Assembly: GCF_910592395.1 (NCBI RefSeq)
Contig: NC_088323.1
Location: 930,001-994,000, forward strand
Length of the DNA: 64,000 nucleotides
Source: Lineus longissimus
Lineage: Eukaryota > Nemertea > Pilidiophora > Heteronemertea > Lineidae
Direction of reading: 5' to 3'
Below, one piece after another: positions 61,003-64,000 of this stretch (position 1 is its first letter; every line of letters starts with the position of its first letter). The translations under genes and the position numbers were made by a program. Under the pieces are notes generated by a model, which did not search any database, was not told the DNA's origin, and was given only the letters and a program-made list of their open reading frames with translations.

Positions 61003-64000
61003 ATGGCGTCTGAAATTCAGGTGAATTTGTTTGTTTTTCAGCGAGGAAAGCATGAATAAAGATGAATTAAAGATCAAATATATGAGAAAGAAAAAGACAA
61101 AAATGACGTAGATAAGCTAATGTAAAGTGCGGACAACAGATACTCCTAATTGCATCACCAGTCCAAACCGAAACCACACGGCGCGCGATGACGTGCATGT
61201 TTCGGCGTGATGACGATGTTGATGTACTAGGCCTACATTCCGTACACTACACACATACATACAATGCATGCACAGCATGCTGCAGGACCTGTCAAGTCAC
61301 TTGTCCTGTTCCGTGTTTGTGAACTCTGTGTGGGCAGGGGGGTGGAGTAGACTGAAAACCAGGCATGATGACGATGTAGGCCTACATACTCGTACTGTAC
61401 ACACACACATGCAATGCATGCACATCATGCTGCACGACCTGTCAAGTCAAGTGTCCTGTGGAGTAGATTGAAAATCAGGTTCCGGCGTGATGACGATGTA
61501 GGCCTACATACTGTACACACATACATGCAATGCATGCACAGCATGCTGCGCGACCTGTCAAGTTTCCTGTGCCACAGGCTGTGGAGTAGACTGAAAACCA
61601 GGTGTGTGTGTGATGACGATGTAGGCCTACATACTGTACACACATACATGCAATTTTGCCCCCCCTTCCCGGTCCCCTTGGCCCCCCCCCCCCCCCCCCC
61701 GGTCCCCTTGAACCCCTGGTCCCCTTTGCCCCTCTTCACTCTTGCTATTGCATAGTTGATGTTGGACCAGACATGCTCTCAATTGTGGAATTTTGAATGT
61801 TAGGCCACATTCTTATGTAGAAATAATGTGATCTTGTAAAGACGTAATGTCAAACAGCTAGCTTACTTTTCACTTTCAGAATGTAGATGACCTGATTAAT
61901 TGCCTGATGGGCATGGGCTTTGAGTTCACTGACTGCCAGGAAGCTGTTCAGAATGGAAAGCTTACTGTGGAAGAGGTCGTTGAATGGTATGTAACCACAA
62001 GTAGAATGTAGGTCGTGTGTACAATTTACAGTGAAAACTCCCAAGTGAACCAAGCTATCTTTGGATGTTGGCTATCAAGATGCCTTCTTGCATGAAATAT
62101 GTTTGGCTACCACTCCCGAATGTAGAACAAAGTAATGCTGTGGTCACCCAATTCGGATGAAGCCCCTACATTTTCAAAACACGTAGCGATGAGTTTCTAC
62201 TGTATTGTTTTTCCTTTCTTTCAGGATCCTTGCTGGAAAACCTTCCTCTCAACCGGCTTCATCAGCAGGCTCACTCCGCCTTAGGGTAAGTAACCACAGT
62301 TAACTGAACTGATGGCAACGTGGGTGTGTCTAAAACCATTAAGTTTTGCCAGTGAATTGAAATCAACAGTGTCATTACTGTCAATGACTGTTTCTAAAAT
62401 CGGTAGCAAATGATGCGATGTGTGTCATCTTTTTAGCTTCTCATTTCTAATTTTAAAAATCTACCGAAAAAAATCATCTTAAGTTATCCCTTTCAGAGAG
62501 ACGAAGAAGGTGGACTTTCAAGGCTGACAAATCCATTTATTCCGGAGGGCCAAGAGGCGGCTGAGACAAACTCACAGCCTTCAGCCCTTGATGCCTTCTC
62601 GCCACCAAATCCATGCCCTGCTATTTCTGCAAACAATCCACTGGCCATACCAGTCCCAGTCGAGTCTCCACCAGTCCTAGCTTCTCCAGTGGATGGCACA
62701 GATCTAGTGAGTCGGATGCACATGAGTGACGAACAGCGGATAATCAAGTTAAAATTTGAGGAGAAACAGAGAGATGAGGCAAAGAAAGCTGCACACAAGA
62801 ACAAAGTGCTGGAAAAACAGGTACATACCTTTTGTCAAGAATAGATTAGAGATCCATATTCCAGGAAAACTTAATCAATCGTAGGTCAATTCTGTTTTGT
62901 AGATGATGATGATAACAAATCTTTACAATTTCTTACATTTTTTAACTTATTTTTCATAACTTTTTTATAATTCCAGGCAAAGGAACAGGCTTTAAAGTCC
63001 ATTGCTGAAGACCGAGAGAGACAAAAGATGAGAAACCAGGCCAGGGCATCACAATCTGTGGGAAGTATGGCTTCTCCCACAGCAGAACCAGTCCAGAGTA
63101 CTAGTCCGAAACCAGCTCCGGCCAAATCTGATAAGAGCCTGTTACAGGTGGGTACACTAGCATGACTGGCACTCCACTTGCTATTCGCCGCATTTCCAGA
63201 TGAGGGCCTTCTGCATTAGAGTGGCCTGAACTTCTTTTCAGATTTCGTTGTACAACACCCTGTGATATGGACATTTAGAACCACCTTTATGTTGTTATAT
63301 TGAAGATATAATCTTCATGGTCTCTGATCGGTTTTTCAGATTCGCCTACCAAATGGTCGAGCACTGCGGCAGACGTTTCAGGCCTCGGCTGTGTTGCAAG
63401 AAGTCTGGGACTTTGTCGTTGCAGAATGTGACGAATGCGACAACACATTTCACCTGATGCAGGTAGGCTACTTTATCTTGCAAATGAAATTTTTGGTGAG
63501 CGAGGGGGGAACTTGGACGGATTTGACAGGAAAGTGTTAGTTGTGATTTAACATATCTCCTCACTTTCAGCCGTTTCCAAAGAGAGAGTTTTCCTCCGCT
63601 GGTGATATGCAGAAATCGCTTCAAGAGTTACAGCTTACACCGTCGGGCTCTCTGGTGCTGAAGAAATCTGAAAAAGGTTTGTTCTAATGTCTTGGCTTGA
63701 GTTTATTTGAAACCTGATGTGAAAAGCTCACTCAAAACTTTCAGCATAGGGTATGTTATGGAACCATTTCTTCAGGGCTTTCAGCTCAACAGCTATAAGT
63801 ATTGGTGGTGTGTGTATGATACTCCCTAGTAACAGATAGTATATGATCTGTATGGAGTTGTGGTCAGAGATCACAGGAAGAGAGGACTTCATATTCCTTT
63901 CCCACATTTCAGCAGCTGAAGACTCTCCACATGAAATTCCAGACGTTGAGATGGGTGAAGAGGAACAGCCTGCCAGGATTGGTGCACCTGTCCCACATCA
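61003..64000 (+). CDS. UBXN1: UBXN1-like UBA/UBX-domain protein, 3-prime end outside window
   Basis: Adaptor that in the UBXN1 (SAKS1) family binds ubiquitin through UBA and the p97/VCP ATPase through UBX. Eight exons join in phase: 61003-61020 (MASEIQ, good context AAAATGG), 61880-61986, 62225-62285, 62497-62820, 62977-63147, 63340-63462, 63571-63676 and 63913-64000, which runs off the edge. The UBA domain, residues 7-42 and just beyond, has the MGF loop (LMGMGFEFTDCQEAV). A Pro/Ser linker follows, then a charged coiled coil (about 150-210; KLKFEEKQRDEAKKAAHKNK). The UBX domain, about 228-300, opens IRLPNGRALRQTFQ. The p97-contacting FPR loop reads FPK (PFPKREF). UBXN1 normally ends soon after UBX, but here at least 29 more acidic/Pro residues follow, so the C-terminus is longer or belongs to a related multidomain protein. 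The last acceptor is TTTCAGCAG, an NAGNAG site that could add or drop one Ala. Confidence 0.85.
61208..61654. repeat. Intronic minisatellite, about 122-bp unit, 3.4 copies
   Basis: Copies start with TGATGACGATG at 61208, 61366, 61488 and 61611 (partial). Each contains the palindrome TGTAGGCCTACA (diverged in copy 1), a CACACATACATGCAATGCATGC block, GCATGCTGC, GACCTGTCAAGT and GGAGTAGACTGAAAACCAGG. Copy 1 carries a 36-bp insertion. The array sits in intron 1 of the UBXN1-like gene. Confidence 0.93.
61662..61740. repeat. C-rich tract with 19-base poly-C run
   Basis: A run of 19 C at 61682-61700 is set between repeats of CCGGTCCCCTTG at about 61670, 61700 and 61717. It immediately follows the 122-bp array. 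The opposite strand is a G-run that could form a G-quadruplex. Run length may be inaccurate because of sequencing. Confidence 0.85.

Overview
This is eukaryotic genomic DNA, most likely from a marine invertebrate. Genes are split into short exons with GT-AG introns, intergenic and intronic stretches are long and AT-rich, and tRNA-derived SINE-like sequences, minisatellites and foldback repeats are scattered throughout. Frequent TACATGTA and TAGGCCTA motifs, and the invertebrate-like SLC23, UNG and UBXN1 sequences, fit a deuterostome or lophotrochozoan. The window cannot settle the phylum. There are no bacterial operons, CRISPR arrays or prokaryotic signals.

Layout, left to right. (1) Positions 1-1420, minus strand: three exons of an SLC23 nucleobase/ascorbate transporter that runs off the left edge; its start exon was not found. 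(2) 1421-12182: no supported gene, with SINE-like and other repeats. (3) 12648-39105, plus strand: two phase-matched exons of a predicted type II membrane glycoprotein (cytosolic basic tail, one membrane segment, acidic and sequon-rich ectodomain), separated by a 25 kb gap that would be an intron. A possible last exon lies at 39809-39957. (4) 39958-51229: repeats, a tRNA-derived SINE and a 20-bp satellite. (5) 51230-53193, minus strand: a complete six-exon short-chain dehydrogenase/reductase (375 aa, retinol dehydrogenase-like) with a long Lys/Glu tail. (6) 56699-58495, plus strand: a complete four-exon uracil-DNA glycosylase (UNG, 303 aa), preceded by a large foldback sequence. (7) 61003 to the right edge, plus strand: a UBXN1-like UBA/UBX adaptor in eight visible exons, continuing past the window.

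The genes do not form a functional cluster: a membrane permease, an unknown surface or Golgi glycoprotein, a carbonyl/retinoid oxidoreductase, a base-excision repair enzyme and a p97/ubiquitin adaptor. The SDR and UNG are divergent, with 3.5 kb between their start codons. UNG and the UBXN1-like gene are in tandem, with about 2.5 kb between stop and start.

I found no convincing new multi-gene system. The best non-genic signals are a set of inverted repeats: a 31-bp perfect hairpin at 54595-54706, a 280-bp foldback just upstream of UNG, three tandem hairpin units at 29292-29510, and a 17-bp perfect palindrome upstream of the UBXN1-like start. A dispersed family of roughly 100-130 bp is present in four copies.
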